From the NCBI RefSeq assembly GCF_026420865.1, contig NZ_JAPCWC010000006.1:248001-312000 (forward strand): DNA of 64,000 nucleotides, written 5' to 3'. Below the pieces are notes generated by a model, which made no database searches, was not told the origin of the DNA, and saw nothing but the letters and a program-made list of their open reading frames with translations. The translations under genes were made by a program, and so were the position numbers. Positions 7,861-16,267 of this stretch are shown piece by piece. Every line of letters begins with the position of its first letter. Position 1 is the stretch's first letter. The stretch is from Novosphingobium clariflavum. GTDB lineage: Bacteria; Pseudomonadota; Alphaproteobacteria; Sphingomonadales; Sphingomonadaceae.

Positions 7861-9609
7861 TCAGAATCCCCTGGCCACGCCCTCACGGCGGGGATCGGCG
7901 CCGCCGAGGTACCCCTTGGGGGTGACGATGACCGCCTGGAGGCCCGATTCCTCGCCTTTTCCGGTCGACAGCGGCATGCCGCGCGCGGCGAGACCGGCCA
8001 TGATCGGTTCGGGGAACTTGTCGGCGCTGAAGGCGTCGCCCTTGGCCACCAGGTTGGGCAGCGCGACGGCGTCCTGCGGCGTCATCTTCCAGTCGAGCAG
8101 GGCGACCAGCACCTTGAGGTTGTAGGCCTGGATGGAGGTGCCGCCCGGCGATCCGGCGGCCGCCACCAGCTTGCCCTGCGGGGTGAGGACGATGGCCGGG
8201 GCCATGCTCGAACGCGGACGCTTGCCCGGGGCCGGGGCGTTGGCGGCAGGCGCACCGTCGGCGTCGCGCGGCGCGAACGAGAAGTCGGTCAGTTGGTTGT
8301 TGAGGAAAAAGCCGTCGACCATGCGGCCCGAGCCGAAGATGCTTTCCACCGTCGTGGTCATCGAGACGGCGTTGCCCTGCGTGTCGATGATGACGAAGTG
8401 GCTGGTGCCGCCCGGCTCCGCCGTGGCATCGGGGCCGACGACGGGGGCGCCCTTCGGCTTGCCGAACGTCACCGGGCCGGCCTTCTCGCCGATCAGCGCG
8501 GCGCGGCCGGCGAGATATTCGGGGTCGAGCAGGCCCTGTTCGGGCACGTTCACGAAGGCCGGGTCGCCGACGTAGCGGTCGCGGTCGGCATAGGCGAGGC
8601 GGCTGGCCTGGGCGAACTGGAACCAGGCCTTCTCGTCGCTGGCCGAACGCCTGTTGATGTCGGTATGGGCAAGCAGGCCTAGCGCGACCTGCAGGCCGAG
8701 ACCGCCCGAGGGGGACTCGGGGGTGCAGACCACATAAGTGCGGTAGGGATTGCACAGCGCCGGGCCGGAACGCGGCTTGTAGGCGGCCAGATCGGCCAGC
8801 GTCATCGTGCTGGGTCGCGGGCCTTCGTGGAGGCGGGTGATGATGTCCTGCGCCACCGGGCCGGTGAGCAGGCCGGAGGCGCCGAACTTGGCGATCCTCT
8901 CCAGCGTCTGCGCGTAAGCGGGATTGCGCAGCCGGTCGCCCGCGACGTAGCGGGTGCCGTCCGGCTTGGAGAAATAGCGCACGGCGTCGGGCGAGGAGGC
9001 CTGCGGCGCGCGCGACTTGATCATGCCCGCAAGCCGGGGGCTGACGATGAAGCCGTCCGCGGCCAGTTCGTGCGCCTTGCCGAACAGGCTGCCCCAGGCG
9101 AGCTTGCCGTGATCGCGGTGGGCCATGTCGAGCATCGCGACGGCGCCGGGAACACCGGTGGAGATGCCGCCCAGCACCGCGTCGACGAAGGGCAGGGGCT
9201 TGCCGCCATCATCGACCAGAAGGTGGTTGCTGGCACCCGACGGCGCCATCTCGCGCCCGTCATAGGCGGTGACCTTGCGCGTGCTCGCATCGTAGTAGAT
9301 CATGAAGCCGCCGCCGCCGAGGCCCGAACTTTGCGGCTCGACCAGCCCCAGCACCGCCTGGATGGCGACCGCGGCGTCCACGGCCGACCCACCCTTGCGC
9401 AGCACCTCGACCCCGGCCTCGACCGCCAGCGGATTGGCCGCCGCGACCATGGCGTGGCGCGCAAGGCCCCATTGCTGCGGGCGGGTGTTCGCAGCGGCAA
9501 CATCGGCAGGCGCCTCGGCCTGCGCGACCGACGGCGCGGTCAACGCGAAAGTCAGCGAAATGGCGAGGGCGGAAGCGGTAATACGGCGGAAGGCGGTGGG
9601 ACGACGCAA
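7861..9609 (-). CDS. ggt: Gamma-glutamyltransferase (secreted)
   Basis: A 582-residue precursor with an N-terminal signal peptide (LRRPTAFRRITASALAIS to about AQA, residue 31). The family's autocatalytic nucleophile threonine is about residue 402 in GGTSHF, generating large and small subunits. The substrate-site stretches FFLNNQLTDFS and GSPGGTSI follow. The enzyme hydrolyses or transfers gamma-glutamyl groups from glutathione and related peptides in the periplasm. I selected the TTG at 9609 because a good AGGAGA lies about 6 nt upstream and it gives a proper signal peptide; the frame stays open further 5' but without signal-peptide sense. It is 49 bp from the sulfotransferase gene on the same strand. 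Confidence 0.92.
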   Translation of the reverse strand: MRRPTAFRRITASALAISLTFALTAPSVAQAEAPADVAAANTRPQQWGLARHAMVAAANPLAVEAGVEVLRKGGSAVDAAVAIQAVLGLVEPQSSGLGGGGFMIYYDASTRKVTAYDGREMAPSGASNHLLVDDGGKPLPFVDAVLGGISTGVPGAVAMLDMAHRDHGKLAWGSLFGKAHELAADGFIVSPRLAGMIKSRAPQASSPDAVRYFSKPDGTRYVAGDRLRNPAYAQTLERIAKFGASGLLTGPVAQDIITRLHEGPRPSTMTLADLAAYKPRSGPALCNPYRTYVVCTPESPSGGLGLQVALGLLAHTDINRRSASDEKAWFQFAQASRLAYADRDRYVGDPAFVNVPEQGLLDPEYLAGRAALIGEKAGPVTFGKPKGAPVVGPDATAEPGGTSHFVIIDTQGNAVSMTTTVESIFGSGRMVDGFFLNNQLTDFSFAPRDADGAPAANAPAPGKRPRSSMAPAIVLTPQGKLVAAAGSPGGTSIQAYNLKVLVALLDWKMTPQDAVALPNLVAKGDAFSADKFPEPIMAGLAARGMPLSTGKGEESGLQAVIVTPKGYLGGADPRREGVARGF

Positions 9610-9700
9610 CAGCGTTCTCCTGTCTGGGAGCGACCGGTTTTCCCGTGGCTTAACGATGCTTTTCGGCTTGTGCCAGCCCCGCCGCCATTTGCCGGGTACA

Positions 9701-9736
9701 GGACGGCTGGCAGGATGGCTGGCAGAACGGCTGGCT
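9701..9736. repeat. Three imperfect 12-bp tandem repeats
   Basis: Three head-to-tail 12-mers, GGACGGCTGGCA, GGATGGCTGGCA and GAACGGCTGGCT, lie in the 257-bp divergent gap between the gamma-glutamyltransferase and MarR genes. They are noncoding on the chosen gene models. Role unknown; they could be slippage-prone sequence or protein-binding sites. The rest of this gap shows nothing else I can name except the weak MarR site near 9841. Confidence 0.6.
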
Positions 9737-9840
9737 GGGCCCCGATTCTGCTCCCCGTGCCTTCGCAAATGCAGCAGATGCAATTGCCGATTGGCTTGCG
9801 GGACTTGCAATAATATCTCCGTTCGCGTGCCTTGCGGTCA

Positions 9841-9856
9841 TTAGTTAGGCTGCTAA
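9841..9856. promoter_or_regulatory. Possible MarR operator upstream of the efflux operon
   Basis: The 16-bp stretch TTAGTTAGGCTGCTAA has symmetric outer arms TTAG-N8-CTAA. It lies 10 bp before the start codon of the MarR-family gene, where autoregulatory MarR sites usually sit. The inner bases are not symmetric, so this is only a candidate. Confidence 0.3.
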
Positions 9857-9866
9857 GTACCCGTCC

Positions 9867-10319
9867 ATGCAGGAACGACGAAAGCGCGAGCGGGCATTTG
9901 CCGAAAGGCTGGCGCCGGTGTCGCGATCATGGCGACAACTGGCGGACGATGCACTGTCCTCGCTCGGGATCTCGAATTCCTCGGGCTGGGCGCTGGTGCA
10001 TCTGCTGCGCCTTGGCAAGACCGTGCGCCAGAGCGAGCTTGCACGGGTGGTCGGCGTGACCGAACCCTCGCTGGTGCGCACGCTCAATCTGCTGGAAGGT
10101 GCCGGGCTGGCCGTGCGGATCGCCGATGAAACCGATCGCCGCGCCAAGCACCTCTCGCTGACGGCGGAGGGAGAGGCGCTGGCGGAAAGAATTGACGCGC
10201 GGCTCAACACATTGCGCGCGGGCCTTCTGGGTGGCATCACCGATGCGGACCTCGAAACCACCGTGGCGGTTCTCGACCGAATCGCTGCCCGCGTGGCTGA
10301 AAGCAGCAGCAAGCCATGA
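9867..10319 (+). CDS. MarR-family transcriptional regulator
   Basis: A 150-residue winged-helix regulator. The recognition region is around residues 50-80 (QSELARVVGVTEPSLVRTLN), followed by the wing with ADETDRRAKHLSLTAEG. MarR proteins repress efflux operons and release DNA on binding phenolic or lipophilic compounds. It is the first gene of a five-gene run; its TGA overlaps the ATG of the FUSC transporter by 4 bp. It therefore very likely controls the whole efflux operon including itself. Confidence 0.9.
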   Translation: MQERRKRERAFAERLAPVSRSWRQLADDALSSLGISNSSGWALVHLLRLGKTVRQSELARVVGVTEPSLVRTLNLLEGAGLAVRIADETDRRAKHLSLTAEGEALAERIDARLNTLRAGLLGGITDADLETTVAVLDRIAARVAESSSKP

Positions 10320-12373
10320 CCAAGCGCTTTGGATTTGATGCAGCGCTGTTTTCGGTGAAGGCGTATCTCGCCGCGATCCTGGCTGTCTACATTGCCCTGT
10401 CGATCGGACTGGACCGGCCGTACTGGGCGTTCCTGACATCCTATATCGTCGCCCAGCCGCTGGCGGGTGCGGTGGTGTCGAAGGCGATGTTCCGCGTCGT
10501 CGGCACGTTCATCGGGGCGGCCGCCGCGGTGTTCATGGTGCCGCCGCTGGCCCATTCGCCCGAACTGCTCACGCTGGCGATCGGTGGCTGGCTGGCGATC
10601 TGCGTTTTCGTCTCGCTGCTCGACCGCACGCCGCGCTCCTATGCCTCGGTGCTGGCGGGCTATACGGCGGTGCTGATCGTGCTGCCCAGCGTCGATACCC
10701 CGCAGCTCATCTTCACCACGGCTTCGCTGCGCGTGCAGGAAATCACCATCGGCATCCTGTGCGGCAGCTTCGTCCATGCACTGGTGTTTCCGCAGTCGGT
10801 CTCGGCCTTCATGCTGCAGCGGGTGACCGCGATCCTGACCGATGCCGAGCGCTGGTCGCGCGATTCGCTGGCGGTCGATGCCGATCCCGCGATCGACGGG
10901 GAGCGGCGGCGGCTGGCGATGGACGTCACCGAATTGCAGCAGCTCTCGATTCACCTTCCTTACGAGAGCACCCGCATTGCCCCGCGCATCCGCACCGTGC
11001 GCGCCCTGCAGGACCAGCTTTCGCTCATCATGCCGCTGGGGGCCGCCGTCGCCGACCGGATCGCGCAGCTTCATGAGGCAGGGATCCCTCATCCCGACAT
11101 CGCCCGCCTGCTGGACGATACGCGGGACTGGTTTGCGCGCCTCGGGCAGATGGACATCGCCGCCCGCACCACCGAAGCCGACGCGCTGCGCGCTCGCTGC
11201 GCCGCGCTGGAACCGCCGGTTCGCGCCGCCACGCCCTGGCACGACATCATCCTGCTCAGCCTGCTCTCGCGCCTTTCGACACTGATCGCGGCGCATCGCG
11301 ACTGCCGCGATCTCGCCGAACAGCTGGAGTCGCCGAGCACCCGTCCGGTCAGCGCGCGCGCAGCGGAACTGCTCGAAGGGCGGCGCGGGAGGGAGGTCCA
11401 TCGCGATTATGGCGGAGCGGTCCGCGGCGCGCTCGGGGCGTTCGCCACCATCGTGTTCGGCTGCTATCTGTGGATCATGAGCGGCTGGCACGACGGCAGC
11501 ACCGCGATCATGCTGGCAGGCGTGTTCACCGCGCTGTTCGCTTCCGCGCCGGACCCGCTGGCACCGCTGCGCACGTTTTTCGTCGGCACCTTCGTCGCGG
11601 TGCTGCTGGGCATGGTCTACGGCTTCGTGCTGATGCCGCGGCTGGACGGCTACCTGCAGTTTGCCGCGACGATGGCGCCGATGCTGCTGATGCTGGGGAT
11701 GCTGATGCAGTCCCCGCGTTACGCAGGCGTGGCGATGCCGATGCTGCTTGGCCTCGGCTCGCCGGTGCTGGTGGCGAACGAGTATGTCGGCGGTTTCGCC
11801 AGCTGCATAAACGGCGGCATCGCCCAGCTGGTGGGCATTATCTACGCCATCATCATGATCCGCCTGCTCAATTCGACCGGCGCGCAAGCCGCCATCCGGC
11901 GCACGATCCGCGCCGGATGGGGGGATATCGCCGAACGTTCCAACCTCATGGGCCCGCCTGACGTGCGCGCCTGGATCAACCGCATGCTCGATCGTATCGC
12001 ACACCTTGCCCCCCGCCTTGCCATGGCCGGGCGTTCACCCGGAAAGCCGCTCTACGATGCCCTGCGCGACCTGCGCACCGGCATTGCCATCGGCGAACTG
12101 CGTGAGCTGCGCCTGGGCATGTCGCCTGAACGCAGCGCCCCGCTCACCGCCGTGCTGGCGAGCGTGGGCGACTATTACCGCGGCCTCGAGCCGGATCGTC
12201 CCGCTCCTGCCGACCCCAGGCTGCTGCACGAGATCGACGTCGCGCTCGGTGCCGTGCAGCATGACGAGGATCCGGCCGTCGGCCGTTCCGGTGTGCTCAG
12301 CCTCTACAGCCTGCGCCGCAACATCTTCCCCGAAGCGCCGCCCATGGCCGATCCCGAAAGGGTGGCGGCATGA
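10316..12373 (+). CDS. FUSC-family (AaeB/fusaric-acid-resistance-type) efflux transporter
   Basis: A 685-residue inner-membrane protein. It has two hydrophobic bundles, at about residues 10-165 and 365-520, separated by a long soluble helical section. This is the duplicated FUSC architecture of AaeB and fusaric-acid-resistance proteins, which export aromatic carboxylic acids. The stretch LDRPYWAFLTSYIVAQPLAG near residues 30-50 is characteristic. It is coupled by 4-bp overlaps to the MarR gene before it and the DUF1656 gene after it. With the HlyD adaptor and NodT channel downstream it would form a complete envelope-spanning pump. The substrate is unknown; a phenolic or aromatic acid is the reasonable inference. 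Confidence 0.88.
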   Translation: MTKRFGFDAALFSVKAYLAAILAVYIALSIGLDRPYWAFLTSYIVAQPLAGAVVSKAMFRVVGTFIGAAAAVFMVPPLAHSPELLTLAIGGWLAICVFVSLLDRTPRSYASVLAGYTAVLIVLPSVDTPQLIFTTASLRVQEITIGILCGSFVHALVFPQSVSAFMLQRVTAILTDAERWSRDSLAVDADPAIDGERRRLAMDVTELQQLSIHLPYESTRIAPRIRTVRALQDQLSLIMPLGAAVADRIAQLHEAGIPHPDIARLLDDTRDWFARLGQMDIAARTTEADALRARCAALEPPVRAATPWHDIILLSLLSRLSTLIAAHRDCRDLAEQLESPSTRPVSARAAELLEGRRGREVHRDYGGAVRGALGAFATIVFGCYLWIMSGWHDGSTAIMLAGVFTALFASAPDPLAPLRTFFVGTFVAVLLGMVYGFVLMPRLDGYLQFAATMAPMLLMLGMLMQSPRYAGVAMPMLLGLGSPVLVANEYVGGFASCINGGIAQLVGIIYAIIMIRLLNSTGAQAAIRRTIRAGWGDIAERSNLMGPPDVRAWINRMLDRIAHLAPRLAMAGRSPGKPLYDALRDLRTGIAIGELRELRLGMSPERSAPLTAVLASVGDYYRGLEPDRPAPADPRLLHEIDVALGAVQHDEDPAVGRSGVLSLYSLRRNIFPEAPPMADPERVAA

Positions 12374-12585
12374 GGGGCGAGATCTCGTTCGACGGCGTCT
12401 TCGTGCCGACGCTGCTGGTGCTCGCGGTGATCGCCTCGATCATCACCCTGATGCTCATGCGCATCGCCAATCTCGTGGGTTTCTACCGCCTGTTCGCCTA
12501 TCGTGCGGCGGTTGACCTGTGCCTTTACATCCTCGTGCTCGGGCTTCTGGTCTGGGCCGCTCCGCTGATCGGTTTCCGCCAATGA
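12370..12585 (+). CDS. DUF1656 small membrane protein (AaeX-like)
   Basis: A 71-residue protein with two transmembrane helices (about residues 10-30 and 45-65) and the N-terminal block MRGEISFDGVFVPTL typical of DUF1656/AaeX. These small proteins always accompany FUSC exporters, and their exact job is not established. The start overlaps the transporter stop (ATGA) and its own stop overlaps the adaptor start by 4 bp. Confidence 0.88.
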   Translation: MRGEISFDGVFVPTLLVLAVIASIITLMLMRIANLVGFYRLFAYRAAVDLCLYILVLGLLVWAAPLIGFRQ

Positions 12586-13538
12586 AGAACCTGCTTGCCC
12601 GGATCGCCCCGAGCCTTGCGACCATCGTCCTCGTCGTCCTCGCTGCGGGCGTCGCTTACTGGCTCTGGAACCATTACGAAGACAGCCCCTGGACCCGCGA
12701 CGGGCGTGTCCGCGCCGACGTTGTGCGCGTTACGCCCGACATCGGCGGCCTCGTCACCTCGGTGGAAGTGCGCGACAACCAGGAGGTCAAGGCCGGCGAC
12801 CTGCTCTTCGTGATCGACCGTCCGCGCTACACGCTGGCGATGCAGCAGGCACAGGCCGCGGTCGCCAGCGCGCAGGCCAAGCTGGGTCAGGCCCAGCGCG
12901 AGGCCGCGCGCGACCTCGCCCTCGGCGATCTGGTGGCGACCGAAAGCCACGAACAGAACGTTGCCGCCGTCGCCACCGCCCGCGCCGCGCTCGATCAGGC
13001 GCTGAGCGCGCTCGACAAGGCCAAGCTCGACCTGGCACGCACCAATGTCCACGCCTCGGTCAACGGCACCGTGACCAACCTCGACCTGCATCCCGGCGAC
13101 TATGTGGCGCCGGGCAGCCAGGCGATGGCACTGATCGACCGGGATTCGATCCGCGTCGAAGGCTATTTCGAGGAAACCAAGCTGCCGAACATCCATGTCG
13201 GCGCGCCGGTGACCGTCGTGCTGATGGGGGAGACGCGCCAGATCAAGGGCGTGGTCGAGAGCATCGCGGCGGGTATCAACGACACCACCCGCAGCGATTC
13301 GCGCAACCTGCTGCCCAGCGTCGATCCGACCTTCACCTGGGTCCGCCTCGCCCAGCGCATCCCGGTGCGCGTGAAGCTGACCGACGTGCCCAAGGACGTG
13401 CGCCTGATCGCGGGCCGCACCGCGACGGTGACCATCGAGCAGAACGATCAGGCGCCTGCCAAGGGCCAGAAGCAGGCCGCAAAGCCCGCTCCCCAGCACA
13501 GCCCCGCGGCTGACGCATCGGCGGAGCCTGCCCAGTGA
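12582..13538 (+). CDS. HlyD/EmrA-family periplasmic adaptor (membrane fusion protein)
   Basis: A 318-residue adaptor with an N-terminal membrane anchor at about residues 8-27. A biotinyl-lipoyl-like segment (VTPDIGGLVTSVEVRDNQEV) is followed by a short alpha-helical hairpin rich in alanine and glutamine, then the second lipoyl half and a beta-barrel. It bridges the FUSC transporter and the outer-membrane channel. The ATG at 12582 lies in an ATGA overlap with the DUF1656 stop; an earlier in-frame start inside that gene is not needed. The C-terminus ends in a low-complexity Ala/Pro/Gln tail after residue 295. Confidence 0.9.
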   Translation: MKNLLARIAPSLATIVLVVLAAGVAYWLWNHYEDSPWTRDGRVRADVVRVTPDIGGLVTSVEVRDNQEVKAGDLLFVIDRPRYTLAMQQAQAAVASAQAKLGQAQREAARDLALGDLVATESHEQNVAAVATARAALDQALSALDKAKLDLARTNVHASVNGTVTNLDLHPGDYVAPGSQAMALIDRDSIRVEGYFEETKLPNIHVGAPVTVVLMGETRQIKGVVESIAAGINDTTRSDSRNLLPSVDPTFTWVRLAQRIPVRVKLTDVPKDVRLIAGRTATVTIEQNDQAPAKGQKQAAKPAPQHSPAADASAEPAQ

Positions 13539-14962
13539 CCATCGCCCCCCGTCTCCTTGGAGCCGCCTCGCTCGGCGCGATGGCCATGCTGGCCGGCTGC
13601 GTTGCCGGTCCCGACTACAAGCCGCCGGAGCATTCGGTGGCGACCATGCCTTCCGCCAATGGTGCCTTCGCCTCGGGGCAGGGGCCGGAGTTCTCGCAGG
13701 AGCCGCTGCCGGACCGCTGGTGGAGCCTCTACGATGATCCGCGCCTCGATGCGCTGGTCGAGCAGGCGCTGGAGGCCAATGCCAACTTGCGGGCGGCCGA
13801 TGCCAACTTGCGCCGCGCCGATGCCGTGGTGCGCGAGGCGACCGGGCAGAAGACGCTGGGCACTTCGGTGCTGGCCGACGCCGACCTCGAGCGGGACTAT
13901 ACGACCACTTCGGCCGGCACCAACATGCCGGGTGTGCTGACTTACGACCTCGGTTTTTCAGTCACTTATCCGCTTGACCTCAATGGCAAGCTGAAGCGCG
14001 CGATCGAGGGCAGCCTGGCCGACCGCGAGGCTGTCGAGGCAGCGCGCGATGCCGTGCGCATCAGCGTCGCGGCGGCAGTCACCAAGGCCTATGCGGACGT
14101 CTGCGCGGCGAATTACCAGCAGGCGACGGTCGAGAAGGTGATCGCGCTCCAGCAGCAGACGCTCACCGCCACCACCCGGCTGCAACGCGGCGGACGCGGC
14201 ACCGCGTTCGACGTCAGCCGTTCCCGCACGGCAGTGGAGACCAGCAAGGCCAGCCTTCCGGCCTTCACCGCCAAGCGCAAGGCGGCGCTCTATCTGCTGG
14301 CGACGCTGTTGGGCAAACCACCCGCACAATACCCTGCGGATGTCGAGAGCTGCGCCGCGCTGCCAAGGCTGCGCTCACCGATGCCGGTGGGAGACGGTGC
14401 GGCGATGATCCGTCGCCGACCCGACATCCGTCAGGCCGAACGGACCATCGCGGGCGACACCGCAAGGATCGGCGTCGCCACGGCAGACCTCTATCCCACC
14501 GTCAGCATCGGCGGCGGCATCATCAATGACGGCAAGCTGGAGAACCTCGGCAAGACGCATAGCTTCGGCTTCAGCCTTGGTCCGCTGCTGAACTGGAGCT
14601 TCCCGAACCGTCCGGTCGTCAAGGCGCGGATCGATGCGGCCAATGCGCAAGTCGAAGGCGATATCGCCAGGTTCGACGCGGTCGTGCTGGATGCTCTGCG
14701 CGGCACCGAAACGGCGCTGGAGACTTATGCGCGCGATACCGACCGTGCTGCCGCGCTCGGGAGTGCAACGTCCAGCGCCGGGGTTTCCTCGGCGCAGGCG
14801 GCCAAGCTGTTCCGCTTCGGTCGCAGCGATCTGCTGTCGTTGCTGACGGCGCAGGCGAACCTCGCCTCCGCGCAAGTCAACCACGCGGCGGCGGAAGCCT
14901 CGCTGGTGGATGACCAGATCGCCGTGTTCCTGGCGCTCGGCGGGGGCTGGGAAGGTAAGTGA
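13535..14962 (+). CDS. NodT-family outer-membrane efflux lipoprotein
   Basis: A 475-residue TolC-like outer-membrane factor. It begins with a lipoprotein signal peptide; the lipobox LAGC places the acylated cysteine at residue 22. The mature protein has the usual two repeats of OEP helices and strands, for example RRRPDIRQAERTIAGDTARI and GVATADLYPTVSIGGG. The start is GTG, overlapping the adaptor stop by 4 bp. It completes the MarR-FUSC-DUF1656-HlyD pump. Two strong inverted repeats follow the stop codon. Confidence 0.92.
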   Translation: MTIAPRLLGAASLGAMAMLAGCVAGPDYKPPEHSVATMPSANGAFASGQGPEFSQEPLPDRWWSLYDDPRLDALVEQALEANANLRAADANLRRADAVVREATGQKTLGTSVLADADLERDYTTTSAGTNMPGVLTYDLGFSVTYPLDLNGKLKRAIEGSLADREAVEAARDAVRISVAAAVTKAYADVCAANYQQATVEKVIALQQQTLTATTRLQRGGRGTAFDVSRSRTAVETSKASLPAFTAKRKAALYLLATLLGKPPAQYPADVESCAALPRLRSPMPVGDGAAMIRRRPDIRQAERTIAGDTARIGVATADLYPTVSIGGGIINDGKLENLGKTHSFGFSLGPLLNWSFPNRPVVKARIDAANAQVEGDIARFDAVVLDALRGTETALETYARDTDRAAALGSATSSAGVSSAQAAKLFRFGRSDLLSLLTAQANLASAQVNHAAAEASLVDDQIAVFLALGGGWEGK

Positions 14963-14970
14963 TGGCTCGC

Positions 14971-15001
14971 AGAGTGCCCGCCCGATAGGGGCGGGCACTC
15001 T
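14971..15001. terminator. Hairpin downstream of the efflux operon
   Basis: A perfect 13-bp stem, AGAGTGCCCGCCC and its complement, closes a 5-nt GATAG loop 8 bp after the NodT stop. There is no clear T-run, so if it terminates transcription it does so imperfectly or with Rho; the position still argues for a 3'-end role. Confidence 0.6.
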
Positions 15002-15005
15002 GCGA

Positions 15006-15079
15006 CACCGGCCCTCTCCCCCACCCGACCACTCGACGACAGTACCTTATGGGTGGTCGGGTGGGGGAGAGGGCCGGTG
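15006..15079. repeat. Perfect 27-bp inverted repeat between convergent genes
   Basis: Left arm 15006-15032 and right arm 15053-15079 are exact complements over 27 bp around a 20-nt spacer. The arms are GC-rich with a CTCTCCCCCACCCGACCAC core. It fills the gap between the NodT gene and the oppositely oriented glycosyltransferase gene. It could act as a bidirectional transcription barrier or be a dispersed palindromic (REP-like) element; a genome comparison would decide. Confidence 0.8.
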
Positions 15080-15115
15080 CCGAACTATGCGAAACGATAG
15101 TTTCGGATCAGACGC

Positions 15116-16264
15116 TCAGGCCGCGCGGCGATGGCGCAGGCGCGCTTCGTAGGCCGCGAAAAGATCCCCGAAATGCTCGTCCATCGTGCGCGCCGTGGCG
15201 GCGGGACGCGGGCGTTCGCGCACCACCGAGCGGATCGCTTCGGCGGCGGCATGGACATCGGCCGCCGCATAGGTCCGGCCTGCGCCGCCGCGGGCATGGT
15301 CGGCAGCGCCCCCGGCATCGGGAACGATCACCGGAACCCCGCTGGCCCGTGCTTCGGCGGCGGTCATGCAGAACGTCTCCGCCTCGCAGCCATGGACGAG
15401 GCCGTCCGCACTCGCCATGATCCGGGCAAAAGCGGCACGGTCGCGCTCGGGCTCATAAAGGCGCACATGCGGGTTGCCGGCGATATGGCGCAGGATCGTG
15501 CGCTGCTCGCGTCCTTCTCCCAGCATCACCAGCCCGATCGGGCTCTGCTGGCTGGCCATGCTCACCGCGTCGATCACCAGCGGCCAGCGCTTTTCGGGCG
15601 CGAGGCGGCCGATCGCCAGCAGCAGCGCGGCACTTTCGGGCAAGTCGCAGTCGGCCAGGAGCCGCGCGCGCAAGGCGGGATCGCGATGGAGCGGCGAGAA
15701 GCGGTTCGCCTCCACCCCCATCGGGATCGTCACCGTGCGGCTTACGCCGCCTTCGTCGAGGCGGCGGGAGAGGTCGCTATTGGCGCAGACGACATAGTCG
15801 TAGCGGCGTGAATTGCGGCGCAAGTGCTGCCAGAACATCGAGAACTGCCGGTCGATGGTCTGGCGCGAGAACACGTCGCCCAGCCAGCGATAGGCATAGG
15901 CGGACAGCGGATCGGCATGCATGACGAGGCTGCGCGGTGTCGGCGAGGCCCAGTCCGCCACCAGCCCGGCACTGCGCCAGGGCGAGGTCGCCTCGACGAA
16001 ATCGGGGGCGAGGGCATCGAGTGCGGCGTGGAGGCGCGGCGCCTCGTTGAAGTACCAGTACTTGCGGTCGAGCGGGAAGCGGGGGCTCTTGAGGGTGACG
16101 ATGCGGGCGCCGGGGTCGCGCTCGATCACCGCATCCTCGTCGCCGGGGGCCAGAATGACGATCTCGTGGCCGAGCGCCGGGCCGATCCGCAGCTTCTGTT
16201 CGACATAAGTGCGCACGCCGCCGCCCTGGGGGGAATAGAAGGCGCAGACATCGACAATCCGCAT
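15116..16264 (-). CDS. Glycosyltransferase, GT4 family
   Basis: A 382-residue GT-B enzyme. The N-terminal domain opens with RIVDVCAFYSPQGGGVRTYV, and the C-terminal nucleotide-sugar domain includes LLAIGRLAPEKRW near residue 220. A retaining EX7E-type site, EAETFCMTAAEA, falls near residues 300-312. It would add a sugar from a nucleotide donor to a lipid-linked or exported glycan at the cytoplasmic face. It is last in a minus-strand run; the DUF2141 gene ends 3 bp downstream of this gene's start on the coding strand's 5' side. Donor and acceptor cannot be told from sequence. Confidence 0.88.
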   Translation of the reverse strand: MRIVDVCAFYSPQGGGVRTYVEQKLRIGPALGHEIVILAPGDEDAVIERDPGARIVTLKSPRFPLDRKYWYFNEAPRLHAALDALAPDFVEATSPWRSAGLVADWASPTPRSLVMHADPLSAYAYRWLGDVFSRQTIDRQFSMFWQHLRRNSRRYDYVVCANSDLSRRLDEGGVSRTVTIPMGVEANRFSPLHRDPALRARLLADCDLPESAALLLAIGRLAPEKRWPLVIDAVSMASQQSPIGLVMLGEGREQRTILRHIAGNPHVRLYEPERDRAAFARIMASADGLVHGCEAETFCMTAAEARASGVPVIVPDAGGAADHARGGAGRTYAAADVHAAAEAIRSVVRERPRPAATARTMDEHFGDLFAAYEARLRHRRAA

Positions 16265-16267
16265 GGT

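Noticed and set aside
15006..15079. CRISPR-like or transposon end
   Set aside because: Only one inverted pair with no spacer array and no transposase; kept as an inverted repeat instead.
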